Source of the DNA: Gnetum montanum
Lineage: Eukaryota; Streptophyta; Gnetopsida; Gnetales; Gnetaceae
Direction of reading: 5' to 3'
Length of the DNA: 64,000 nucleotides
Assembly: GCA_015680685.1 (NCBI GenBank)
Contig: MNCI01027140.1
Span: 290,595 to 354,594, forward strand
The translations under genes were made by a program, and so were the position numbers. The notes beneath the pieces are model-generated. The model saw only the letters and a program-made list of their open reading frames with translations, was not told the origin of the DNA and ran no database searches. Below are positions 21,618 to 33,140 of this stretch, one piece after another; positions within the stretch are counted from its first letter, which is position 1, and each line of letters opens with the position of its first letter.

Positions 21618-21639
21618 CTATCTAATCCTAGAAGTCCCC

Positions 21640-22330
21640 TCATTTACCTTCAAATCATTGGGAATGAGCCTTGAAATGCTCTTTTGGATTTAGATTCTAG
21701 TGTTAATATGATTTTCCATCAGATGTATAAAGCCTAGAACCTACCTCCACTTAAGAAGAGAAACATTTGTCTTGAGTTGGCTAATCAATTCATCACTATT
21801 CCCTTGAGACTAGTTGAGGACATTATGACCACCATTTGTGGGTGGTCCTACCCCACTTATTTCTTAGTGATTCTAGTGGAAAATTTTAAGGGGGACTTCC
21901 CAATCATCATTGGAAGGGCTTGGCTAAACACTATTGATCCATGATTGGGAATTTGAGATCTATCCCTCAAGATCTCTAAAGAAAATGCATTTAAAAAGAT
22001 CAAGAGGAAGAATGTTCCATGTATCACATACAATGATACAAGGTGCAACTATGTGTAGAAACTATGGATCATGAATAGTGTATCTATCAAAGCATGCAGT
22101 CATTGTGCTGATATATCTAAAATTCAAAAGTGTCTATACGTAGTAGCCACAAAGCAAGAGAGCATCCAATGGCTGATAGCTCATGTTAGAAGTAGCACAC
22201 TTTGCATGGAACCTACTGAGAGCCTAACATGTGCCTACATGAAGGGCATGGATGAACTAGAGCAAGTTCATCACCAACTCTCTATTGAAAAATTGATGAT
22301 ACTAATTAAGAGTTGGAAATTCCTAAAAAT
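21640..22330 (+). pseudogene. Aspartic protease region of the outer element
   Basis: Readable as ALLDLDSSVNMIFHQMY (about 21,678), where the DSG active site has decayed to DSS. It is followed by FITIPLRLVEDIMTTICGWS, YPTYFLVILVENFKGDFPII and IGRAWLNTID (21,790-21,940), aligning with the inner protease. The linker ISKIQKCLYVVATKQESIQW (about 22,110-22,170) follows. Several stops; not functional. Confidence 0.8.
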
Positions 22331-23140
22331 TTTAAACAAGAGCCCCTTGAGTTAAAAACTCTACCTGCTAGCATGGAATATGCATTCTTGAAAAATAGGA
22401 AGTTGGTAATAATCAATGCAAATCTTGCTCTTGAACAAAAGTAGATGCTATTGAATGTGGTCAAATGATGGCCAACAACCTTTTCTTGGTCATATCCCAA
22501 ACTCACAGGGATTGATCCTAGGATATGTCTTCGTATCTACATTAATCCAACTATGAAGCCAAGGAGATAACGACAACAATGGTTGAATCCCAAATTAAAG
22601 CAGATTATGAAAGAGTAAATTGAATAACTCCTTAATGTAGGGTTTATCTATTCCATTGTGGATAGTGAGTGGGTTAGCCCACTTGTGATTGTGCCAAAGA
22701 AAGGTGACAAGTGGTGGGACTACATCAACTTCTGACTATTGAATATGGCAACATTTAAAGATTAGTTTCCATTAGTATTTTTGGTTTAGGTGTTGAACAC
22801 CATTTTTGGACAATGTTATTACAATTTTCTAGATGGTTATAGTAGCTATAACCAAATCTAAATCATCCCAGAGGATTAGGCCAAAATAATATTCACGAGT
22901 TCATGGGGAACTTTTGCATATCTAAAGATGCCTTTCAACCTATGTAATGCCCCTACCACATTCCAATGTCTAGTCTTGACTATTTTTCAGTAGTAGATCA
23001 ATAGCGAAGTGGAAGTCTTCATGGATGACTTCTCCACCTATGGGGCTACATTTGAGCAAGCCTTGGACCATCTTGAGAAAGTGTTCAAAGATGTGTGAAG
23101 ACAAATCTTTAGCTTAATTGTTAGAAGAGTCATTTGATGG
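22331..23140 (+). pseudogene. Reverse transcriptase of the outer element
   Basis: Conceptual translation across stops and frameshifts gives the fingers region (WLNPKLKQI, about 22,590; LNVGFIYSIVDSEWVSPLVI, about 22,633-22,690), MPFNLCNAPTTFQ (about 22,930) and VEVFMDDFSTYGATFEQALD with FMDD intact at 23,018-23,029. RT would copy element RNA into DNA in the particle. Numerous lesions preclude activity. Confidence 0.85.
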
Positions 23141-23760
23141 TCTAAGGGGGCATTGTGTTGGAGCACAAAATTTCACAAGTAGGGATTGAGGTCGACCCTG
23201 AAAAGATTAGGGTAATCTAAGGAATTACCCATCAACTAGAAACTGTAAAAGATGTTCAATCATTCCTTGGAAACATTGGTTACTACAAAAGATTCATAGA
23301 GAACTTCTCTAAGATCACAATACCATTGGTTGAGCTAACAAAGAAAGATGATTCATTTGTTTGAAGGAATGTGAAAATGCATTCCAATAGTTGAAGGAGA
23401 AACTCATAGAAACTCCAATTCTATGAGCACTAGATTGGTCTAGACCATTTCACATCATGATAGATGCATTAAACTATGCCTTAGGGGTTGTGCTTACACA
23501 ATTAGATGATAAGAAACATTTATATTACATCCCCTATGCAAGTCAAAGCATTCTGAGCACATAGCTAAATTACACCATAATAGAGAAAGAACTAATGGTA
23601 GTGGTGTACACTCTAGAGAAGTTTAGCCACTATGTGCTTAGATACAAGGTGTTGGTGCACACAAACCATAATGCAATTTGCATCCTAATGAATAAGTCAA
23701 TGACAAGACCTTGTATCATATAGTGGTTGGTGATCTTTTAAGAATTTGATCTTACGATGG
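23141..23760 (+). pseudogene. RNase H of the outer element
   Basis: [18 protein letters not shown] (about 23,260) marks the RT/RNase H connection. RNase H itself reads FHIMIDALNYALGVVLTQ (about 23,450-23,505), LNYTIIEKELMVVVYTLEKF and HYVLRYKVLVHTNHNAICIL (23,570-23,690). The first catalytic D is present in FHIMIDA. Stops interrupt it. Confidence 0.8.
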
Positions 23761-23859
23761 TAAATCAAAAGAGAACTTAGAATGTGATCACTAACCACTT
23801 GTCTTGGTTGCGATAGGACAAAAAAGAGGAGAGAAGCCCATTTTCTAATCAATTTCATG

Positions 23860-25258
23860 ATGAACTATTTATTGGGGCTATAACTAAATAATTTTCCACT
23901 GAGCCTAAATAGTACAATGGCATTCTCACCTATCTTCTCACTCAAGAGATGCCATAAGAGCTAGATCACTAGAAGAAACAATAATTTTTTCATCAAGCGA
24001 AATGCTTCATGGAAATCAATAGGCACCTCTATAAGGTGTGTGTTGATGGCTTAGTTTGTTGGTGTGTTCCTAATGTTGATCAACTATGCATTATCCAGGA
24101 TGCTCATGAGGGGCATTATGGGGATCACTATGTAGGAAGATGCACAACCATTCAGATCTTGATGATAGGATATTACTAGCCAACACTTTTTAGGGATACT
24201 CACCAATTTGTTAGTTCTTGTGAGCATTGCCAAAGTGATGGTGAAATTCTTTCTTGAATGGAGGAACCTCAATAGTGGATTCAACCATTAGAACTCTTCA
24301 ACATCAGGGGCATTGACTTCATGGGTCCCATCACACCCATGTGAAATGGAAAGGTGTACATCATAGTCATTATTGACTATTATACAAAATGGAAAAAGCA
24401 ATAGCCATGACTAACTGTACATCTTCTACTGCTACTCGATTTATATAACAAAATGTTGTAAATAGGTTTTGTGTGCTATGTTCATTAATTTCTAATAATG
24501 GAACATACTTTACAAGCACTACCTTTCTTAAGCTTATGCAATGCTTGAGGCTTGAGCATAAATTAACAACACTTTGTCATCCCCAAGCCAATGGTTAAGC
24601 TAAGATTACAAATAGTGAAATCACTAAGATATTAACGAGAATAGTTAGCAAATATAGGAGGGACTAGAGCATAAAACTCAACAATGCCCTCTAGGCCTAC
24701 CGCTCCACCTAGAAGCACCCTATAGGCTACTCTCCCTACGAGTTAGTGTAAGAAAAATTGTCAACTCTTCTTATTTAATCCAAACTCTATACACTTTCAA
24801 CAGCATGTGACCTTGACCTTGACTTAAGTCTAGCACAAAAAGAAAGATTAATAAATTTCAAGCTACTAGATGAAAATTGACTGGTGGCCTTGCCATCTAA
24901 CAAGTTATATAAGGCATTTAACGAAAAATTCCATGACCTTAGAATTAGAAAAGTCAAATTTCAACTAGGAGATAAGGTCCTCTACTAGAACCCCACACAT
25001 GTGCCACAACAAACCAAGTTCCAAATACTATGGGAAGGTCCTCATATTATTTCTGAAATTTTTCCTTCTAGGGCCATGATGATTTACAAACCTGAAAGCC
25101 TAGATAAGAAAGAATTGGTTAACATGCAACAAATTAAACCTTTCCATGAGTATAAGGAAGCTAGTGTTTGCAACACCTCCTTGGATGGACAACCATGCTC
25201 GATTTTTTGGATGTCCTCCTTCCAACTTAGTCATGGGGGAGATGGTCATGCATGCTAA
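23860..25258 (+). pseudogene. Integrase of the outer element
   Basis: The N-terminal HHCC zinc finger is legible (HEGHYGDHYVGR ... SCEHCQ, about 24,106-24,234). The core begins GIDFMGPITPM (about 24,308), continues DYYTKW and, frameshifted, a segment with NNGTYF. The C-terminal part includes PQQTKFQILWEGPHIISEIF and INMQQIKPFHEYKEA-like residues to 25,170. Integrase would insert the DNA copy. Frameshifts and stops throughout. Confidence 0.8.
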
Positions 25259-27199
25259 CCATTATAGTGGCTCCTCAATTTTTCATCTTTTTGTTTTACA
25301 TGTTTTTATATTACACCTTGTTATTTTCACAACTTTTTGTTTTATGGCTTCTTTATCCTACACCTTTTTTTTACTTTATTTATTTTTCTCAATTTTTGTT
25401 TTACAACATCATTCATATGTTTTATTTTTCTTGAATATTTTATAATTTCTTGTATATTTTTCTTTATTTTGGTGTAATTTTCTTATCATGTTTTAATAAT
25501 AATGTGCCTTCTTGAAAAATAGGTACAGTGTGGTTTGCTTAATGTGGGCATGTGCTATCTAAGTATTTGATTGTTGGTGCCTAGATTCTAGCTTTGAATT
25601 TTGTTACTGATAACTATGACATGGTTTCTTTTTCATGAAATAGGAAGTGAGTCCATGTCATCCATCCATCCACAAAATCTATGGTATTTTCAGTCTGGAA
25701 GTGTGAGGTCCCTTTTCATTAATAAAACTTTAATGAACTTGTGACCTTAGTAGTTTTTGGACTTGGAAAGGATTCAAAGGGTTGAATAGGATTTGACTTC
25801 AAGGGGACTTAATAATCTTTGTACTCTTCTGCTTACTTGGGTGCATGGGTGCTTTCATGGATTTCTTACCATTTAGTATCAACCAATAATAGAAAGTTAA
25901 ATAAGTCTTTGCATGGTGTGGTTCCCATCCAAAAATCAAAAAAAATGATGGGAATTTAAAGCACACCCCTTAGACAAAATAAATGGGCTAAAAGCACTAG
26001 TTATGGGACTAGAAAGACATGTTACCCATGCCTAAAGGTCCCCTCTAAATAAGGCCCTTTCTCACTTCCTACTTCTCTTTTCTTCTTAAATAACAAACGA
26101 TGGTTGTTCTATGTGAGCACTCTTATGTCTCAAGAGGGTGGATTGGTCTTAGAGTGGTGATGCAAAGTCACTGAACATGGTTGATTTTGATTTGAACTAA
26201 GGATGAATTTTATCAAGTCATTTAACCATAAAATTCACAAGGGACTTCATGTCAACTTAATCAAGAACTCCATTCCACTTTCTCTCTCTCATCCATCTAT
26301 GCTTTCCATGCTCACCTCACTACTAGTGTTCATGTCCTTGTTTGATGTCTTAGTTTGATGTGTCAAAATTCTAGGTAGTTTCTTATGGGTTTTCATACTT
26401 AACTTTCTGTAACCATTAATCACCCATGGGGCCCATGGACTCCTTGGTTTAAGGATATGCAAGACCAACAAAGGGCATATGCCTGCTTTGGGGAGGACCC
26501 ACTTGCATATCATTTTGGTTGGGTTAGTTAAGTTCTTTATCCTTACACATTCTCACAATCAAATCCTTTTGTGTGCCCCATCGATGACATCCAATTTTGT
26601 GCATCTTCACAATGTTTTTCAATGAAATCCTATTTTTTGTTGTTGTGAATTCTTTAATCCTCTTCAAGCATTTCATTCCATTTGTGATTTTCAAAATTTA
26701 ATAATGGAACGCTTATCCATTTCACCCTATTTTCCAATCTTCCCACTAATGTTATTAAAAGAATCAATTCACCGTACTCACAACCTAGCCAAGTATAATT
26801 GCAAATGATAAAAGGTACCTAAAAGCTATAACTTACACATTGCACACTAATCTCTAATTTTTTTGTGATTGTAGTGGGAAGTGTGGACTAGAGGCAAGAT
26901 TATCTTCACTAAGGAATCAGTAGTGACAACATGCAACGAGGCCCCTTCATGATCATTAAATCTTCTCACTTGTTATTCAGTTGCCAGAGGAGTTGGATGT
27001 CAATTTTGGCTGGGGTGTTCAATTATATTGTCATAAACATCCAATTTGTAAAAGATTATAAATTTGTACACTTTGGCACTTAAAATCTATCTATTTCATT
27101 TGAGTTAGTTTGCAGATTAGTCAATAATCCCATACCTTTCCAATATTTTGTAAGGAACTTGTTCCTCCTTTTTTTCACTTGAGGATGAGTTTTTATTTA
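25259..27199 (+). other. Long 3' non-coding region of the outer element
   Basis: About 1.95 kb between integrase and the 3' LTR. T-rich tracts open it (25,270-25,500), followed by CATCCATCCATCC (about 25,660) and TTTGCATGGTGTGGTTCCCAT (about 25,912). These are shared with the inner copy and, in reverse complement, with the minus-strand copy near 48.7 kb. No ORF with recognisable domains. Confidence 0.7.
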
Positions 27200-27211
27200 G
27201 TTGTGGGGGTA
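27200..27211 (+). other. Polypurine tract of the outer element
   Basis: GTTGTGGGGGTA lies immediately before the 3' LTR start TGATGAAG. Confidence 0.7.
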
Positions 27212-28111
27212 TGATGAAGTGTATTTTTGCTAGCTCTGATATCATATATCTGATATCATAGTCCTAATATCATATACGCAATATTGGGAACCAAGAAGCA
27301 ATGTCGGATATCTGATATCGCAGGATGTGTGACAGCCTATAAATATAGAGCTTCGGTGCATGGTTTTGAAGTCATATTAGTTATAAAATAGTAAAGCTTT
27401 TGTAGTTTTTCTTCCTTAGAGTTAGAATATTTTCCCAAATGCCCACAGTAGGAGTCATTGAGTGTATAGATCTTTGTTTGAGCACTATTGTACCTGAGCA
27501 CGATAGTGTGTGCAACAATAAAGATAAGCTTTTTGGTAAATTGTGTGGCACTTTGGCTAGATTAAATATTTTCTTCATGCATTTAATGTTTCTAACCATT
27601 TTATTTAATGCTTTTAAGTAATTAATACAATTAGGGAATTAAGCTAGATAGGTTAACTAGCAATTAATTAAGCACATAATACAACAGCTTCGAGCATGCA
27701 CATGATGCTTGGTAATCCCAATAACACTTAATGTTTGGTGACCCAATAGCATTATACATGTTTAAGATGTGTACAAAAAGTGGGACCAAATTCTTACGTT
27801 AGCATTAGTTAGACATTGGTTAGTTAATTAGGTTAAATTAGCAATAAAATTACTTCATTCCTTTCATCCTTTATTTTAAGCACCCAAAACATAAAACATA
27901 AAAATAATAAAAATCATACACCTCAACTACACTTAACCATTCCTCTACATATCACAAGTGTAATTGAAAAGACAACGAATGACTATTAGGAAAAGTTCAC
28001 ATCCTAGAGGCTAGTGTACCAAAAGACATCGAATCCACCAAATTCAACCAAATTGCATGTGAATGTTTAGTGATTCATATGGTTGAGCATAGGGGTATTC
28101 GTCACTCATCA
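27212..28111 (+). mobile_element. 3' LTR of the outer element
   Basis: 900 bp, TGATGAAG...CTCATCA, colinear with the 5' LTR at 10,197. It keeps a TATA box TATAAATA (27,338-27,345) and a GATATC-rich array (27,237-27,323). It is followed by the ATGAT duplication. Confidence 0.92.
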
Positions 28112-28116
28112 ATGAT
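28112..28116. repeat. Target-site duplication ATGAT, right copy
   Basis: Matches 10,192-10,196. Confidence 0.9.
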
Positions 28117-28405
28117 CCTGTAGTAACTTTGTCTTTTTGATGGGATCCATGAATACCTTAGAGGCATTTTTCATCAGCTTGAACCATTTAGGATTACCAC
28201 CTTTATCTAGGTGTGCTTTGGCTTTAAGATATTTTGTCATCTTCTTGATAATATCTTGGAGTGCAACATGGTGAAGCTTCATGATACTATAAGAACATAT
28301 TTTCATGTTGTGAAACATTATCTTGGTGTTTTCTAGCATAAATTCTAAGTATTTATTCCTCAACTTCTTTTTAGGCATGGAGTCTTTTAAGGTTTCTAAA
28401 GCCAT
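28112..28405 (-). pseudogene. Unidentified ORF remnant interrupted by the nested composite
   Basis: A 98-codon open frame from an ATG at 28,405: MALETLKDSMPKKKLRNKYL, then charged residues with LHHVALQDIIKKMTKYLKAK and HLDKGGNPKWFKLMKNASK. It is lysine-rich, probably helical, and reads like real protein rather than AT noise. It is terminated artificially by the LTR (H then TGA). In the pre-insertion sequence it would continue at 10,191 as DQFL and then stop. No family recognised; it could be gene-derived or from an older transposon. Confidence 0.4.
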
Positions 28406-28429
28406 TGTGGCCTTTCTAGGATCTTGCTA

Positions 28430-30692
28430 GTGTTTTGTTCTATTGATCAACCACATATTTTATATGGGTGTATTATGTAGAATCATATTCTAGTAAGAAA
28501 ATTTTGAAGAATGGAAGAAATTAAAAAGGTATAATTGAGTGGGTTATGCACTCATTGTTAAAGTATATCAAATATGAGGTTTTAAGTTCAATCCTTAATT
28601 GTGCATAGAACTAAAAATTTATATTGTAAGCTCTTTTAATGTTCCAAATATTCATGAATATTTTGTATGATGAATTTAGTATTAAAAGGAAAACACAAAA
28701 TGATAATTGACTTTTAAAGTAAATATAATGCCTTTGGACATTAAATAACTTTTTCATTTTCCAACTTATGTTTGTAATATCTTTTATTGCATAGTGAATG
28801 AATTTTCCAAGAAAAAAATACAAACTAAAACAAAAAGTGGTAGATGTAATGCATAGTAAACAATGGTTATAAGATAATGTTATGTATAAAAAATAAAATA
28901 TAAAACAAATCCTTAACTATCATACAAAGTAAATTCATAAAATGATCAAGTAAAAGGTTCTTCTCAATGTTAGAAAAACTTCAAAAGGTGAAAAATATTT
29001 TATATTTTACTTGCATTAGAGCAAATATTAATAGGTAATGAAGCATTTTTTTATAGCATGCATCAATGCACTAGCATTCAAACATAATTTTCATGTATTA
29101 TTATCTTTGTAAATGCACTTACATGAAAGACACATGGCTCATCCTCTAGAAATTTGCAACATACAACTCAAAAGAAATGAACTATAGTTTTCAATTATGA
29201 TTGAACTATTGTAATTGTATTTCATAATTTGTAGTGAATTAGCAAGTGTTGATAAAATATGTATTTAAAGAAATATATGAAGTTTTATTCAAATAGTCAT
29301 GTCTAGATGTAGTAGTCGTTTATAGAAACAAGATCAAGACTATATACCTACAGATTGCAATACTTTGACTTTTATATTTTCATACTTTTATATAGAATCA
29401 TGATTTATTGTAAACATATTTATCTTTATAATTAATAATTAGTATTGAGGATTAAGTATGCCAAAAAATTCAGTACTATTAAATTTAGCTTAGTATGTTT
29501 ACTAACTAAATTTGTATGTTGAAAATATAAGATCAATGAAAGTCTTGCTAGCTTGGTATTCATTATGGTAAATCTCATCCTCATTATAAAGGACTAATGA
29601 TATATGTAGTCATATACCTTAATTGCACAAAACTATATGATGTGTTAATTACAAGTGCTACTCAGGAAGATAGTAACTCAATTATATCCCATAATAGTTG
29701 ATCATATCCTTTCACATAATTCAACCAAGTCTATTGCATATGCTCTTAGATTTGTATGTTGAGCATTAGGACTATTTACTACTCATTAATAGAAATGTAA
29801 CACATTTATTAGTTCCTATTTCTTACTACCTACATTATTAGATTAGTAGAGTAAAATTGGGTTTCTACTATCTTAGAATTAAAATAGGAAGATGGCTCGA
29901 AATTCCTATAGAGAAGAGGATTGTCACTAGTATAGTTATAAGAAAATCAAATATATGCATTACATATTTCTATAGTATTCTATAGTAAAACCCATTCACT
30001 AGAAATTATATGATATAGCTAGTTAATTAATTGATATTTTTTCAAGAAGACTTGATAGTTTTATTAATAAATTTCATTTTTAATTTGACTTTCATTTAGG
30101 TTCCTAGCAAAATATTTATAATGTATTATTTGTTGCAAGAAGGTTTTATAGATAGCTTACACAAGTTTTTATTTTTATTTTTTGTTTATTAAAATGTCAA
30201 TTATTATGACAAAATATATAAACTTAATTCTAATAATGTTATAGCTAATTCTAATTTTGCAATACAATAATTATATCTTATATCTTATATGGTGTTGAGT
30301 GTTAGGTAGTACAAAAGAGGCATAAATAAGAAATAAATGTCGTAGAAATACAAATGCTTAGATGAATATTAAATGTTACAAGAAGAGATAAATTACAAAA
30401 TATAGATATAGGAAGGCTTAGAGTGGCTTCTATTTTAGATGAACCATAGTAAGTATGTCTTAGAAAGTTTAGATGTATGCAAGGAAGATCAAATAATAAA
30501 CTTATTAAAAAAATTTCCTACATTACTTTTCCAATAGCCACAAAAAGGAAGATCAAAAATGATATGCAAAAAATGATTGAAGATGATTTGAAATAACTAT
30601 AAATAAATAAGAATGTAGTTCTTCATAAAGGTGAGAGGCAAAATAAAACTCATATACTTAATTGCATTTTAGTAATATAAGGCTAAGATAAT
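28430..30692. other. AT-rich spacer, nothing recognised
   Basis: Very AT-rich with only short ORFs lacking recognisable motifs. No LTR ends, poly(A)-plus-duplication signature or transposase reading was found. Confidence 0.4.
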
Positions 30693-31558
30693 TGGAGTAG
30701 GGTCACTCCAATTTGCTTTAGCCCTTTAAAAACATATCGAACCCAGAATGTATAAAAGATAATTCAATTTCTTAGAAAATAAGAAAACTAGCTATCTTCA
30801 ATTAGTTTAAATAAGATTACAATTATAGTAGTTTTAGAACCTAAAAACATCACAAATTACTCCAACAATCAACAACATTGCAAAGCATGATGATCTACAA
30901 CTGCAAAATGATTGACCTACATGAAAGGCACAACTAAACTAGATTTCTCCCACAAACATACAACTAAGAACCAACATAACACACACACTAAGAGCTATAA
31001 AGATCAAACATACAGTTAACCATAAAGATGCATATACACTCATGCAATCTCTCTCAAGAAAACTCTCATGTGCTCAACTTAATGCCAAACGTGAAATAAA
31101 AATATTATTAAATTTACCCTAGGAAAACCTTCCCTATGCTCAACTTGGAGATTCCCAGATGTTTCCATCTTATTCTCATGTTTTCTAACTATTTCCAAAC
31201 CTGGAACATCTAACTTTAAACTTTCCTTAGTCATAAGAGACCTTTATAATATTTCCAAGACATTTTTCTACAATAACCAAGACTCACATAAGATGTCTCT
31301 AACCTATGGAAGACATCTCCTATTAGAGTGAGACATCACCTTATAGGTTGATATGTCTACCTAGAGACATATCTTGCTTGGGAGAGATGTCTCTTAATAG
31401 GATGAGATGTCTTCCCCTCTTGACAAGATGTCTCCTATCAATTCCTAGCTCTTTGCAAAAATGTTTCTCAAACCTCCAAGACATATTCCTAGGTTCTTGA
31501 ACCTATAAATTAATCACCTGTAGGGATGAAAAAGAAGCTCAAAAGAGGTGTCCCTACA
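30693..31558 (-). mobile_element. 3' LTR of the minus-strand gypsy (left LTR)
   Basis: Colinear with 36,383-37,257 from TGGAGTAGGG to GAGGTGTCCCTAC. It carries five TGTCTC/GAGACA motifs between 31,294 and 31,434 in the U3 part. An adjacent purine-rich tract on the minus strand (GAAGGGTGGAAGAGC, about 31,560-31,576) fits a polypurine tract. Confidence 0.88.
31294..31434. promoter_or_regulatory. Cluster of five TGTCTC motifs in the left LTR
   Basis: TGTCTC or its complement at 31,294, 31,330, 31,364, 31,388 and 31,429, within AGATGTCTC/GAGACAT contexts. TGTCTC is the classic auxin-response-factor binding element in plants. A role here is inference. Confidence 0.5.
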
Positions 31559-31899
31559 ATAGCTCTTCCACCCTTCAAAAAGTGAACTTTGTTGAACAAG
31601 AAAATAGGGATAGAAGTGATGCCCCACCCAAGAAGTTTGATCTCATGAATCATATAGCATTATCAATAGTTTGATCCTTATAATGGATCAAGTACTTATG
31701 CCTCTTTACTCCTAAATGCTAGAAATTTCTCTTCTCTTGAGTAGGATTATGTTCCTCTCTATTAAAGGCTTAGACGTGCCAATGGTCCCCTTCAAATTAT
31801 CAATGACATCATGCATGGTTTCATCATTCACCGATTCATGGTAATGTGAAGATCTACAAAATTAAACATAAAAGACATACCCACATCATTTGATAAGTC

Positions 31900-33140
31900 A
31901 ATTTCAAAAAGCATTATCATTAATTTTGGCCTTTATCCTAAAAGGACACCTATTCTTAGCTTTCAATGTTGGGAAGTTGATACCTCTCAATCTATTCTTC
32001 TTTAAGCGCATCCAAACAAGATCACATACATTAAATCTAGACTTGTCCCTGCTCTCATTTCTCTTTAGAACTTTCTCTTCCACCTTCTTCTTAATATTAG
32101 CCTTACTTGTACATGAAGATCCTTCATCTCTTGTAAAAAATTAGCACTTAGTTGAGCTTCTTCATCAAATCTTCTCATGTTGTCTACAATCTATGGATAA
32201 TACTCATAATTTACTTCAAATGGATTCTTGCCAATAGCAATAAGAAAAGAATTATTATAAGAAAATTTAACATGACACAATAAATTTTTCCACTATTAGG
32301 TTGTTCATGACACAAAATCTTAAAATATTCAGCAAAGATTTATTAACCATTTCAATTTGTCCATTAAGATTGTGGATGATATGCACTAGAAAAATTGAAC
32401 TTTGTCCTTAAAAGTTTCCAAAGTGACCTCGAAAAATGACTAGTAAAGTTAGATTCTCTATAACTAATAACATTCAAAGAAATCTCATGCAACTTCATAA
32501 CATGCTAAAAAAAATTTTAAAACATGAGATGCATCACTCATTCTTTTTCATGAGATGAAGTATGTCATCTAGGAATTCTATCCACCTCAATGAAAATAGC
32601 ATCATTCCCACTTTTGGTCTTTGGAATCTCACTCACAAAATCCATTGACACACTTTCCCATGAACCCTTGGAAATTGGAAAAGACATATAATGTCCATCC
32701 ACTCCTTTATCTTCTTTGAATTTCTAACATGTTAACCACTCCTCCATAATTTTGGAGACTTCATATGTCATTCCAAGAAAAAAAATAGTACCTAGCTATA
32801 AGATCCAATGTTTTATCCTTACCCATATGACCTTCCATGTCACCACAATGCATTTCAACCAAAATATTTTTTCTAAATTCACAATGGCAAACAAATACCT
32901 TCACATTCTTGAATAACAGTTCATCTTGAATATGATAGTCCCTTTACCAATCTATCCCACTTGACAATGGTTCCTTGAGGCTTCTCCAAACTTGTCCAAA
33001 ATCTGAATCATGTTCATAAAAATCAATAAAATCATTCATACCTTCCACATGAGGCATCATGAAATTCACCACATGCATCCTAGATAATGCATTAGCCATC
33101 AAATTGGGTTTTCCACTCTTTTTCGTTAGCACAAAATTGA
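31900..33140 (-). pseudogene. Integrase of the minus-strand gypsy
   Basis: Read leftward. KSGKPNLMANALSRMHVVNF with the following HDSDFGQVW (33,132-32,944) is the RNase H-integrase junction. Around 32,850-32,790 comes MHCGDMEGHMGKDKTLDLIARYYF, the zinc-finger and GHxGxxKT region (HCC partly degraded). Core residues are hard to follow. The C-terminal GPF-like segment with KAKINDNAF is at about 32,000-31,900. Heavily mutated. Confidence 0.75.

Larger units (their letters stand above)
10197..28111 (+). mobile_element. Athila/Tat-like Ty3/gypsy retrotransposon, host of two nested insertions
   Basis: Structure on the plus strand: 5' LTR, degenerate tRNA-Asp primer site, gag, protease, RT, RNase H, integrase, a roughly 1.95-kb non-coding 3' region, polypurine tract, 3' LTR. 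Flanking ATGAT duplications show that both ends are original. It contains a 7.1-kb related element plus a 0.74-kb retroposed sequence. Without these and their target duplications it would be about 10 kb, a usual size for this lineage. All coding domains carry stops and frameshifts and CpG sites are largely lost, so it is old and inactive. Lineage is inferred from the tRNA-Asp primer site and the gag and protease wording. I saw no envelope-like ORF. Confidence 0.9.

Noticed and set aside
25259-25445. ORFs rich in F, L and Y suggesting a membrane protein or envelope-like gene
   Set aside because: They arise from T-rich tracts in the 3' non-coding region and are not conserved in frame between copies.
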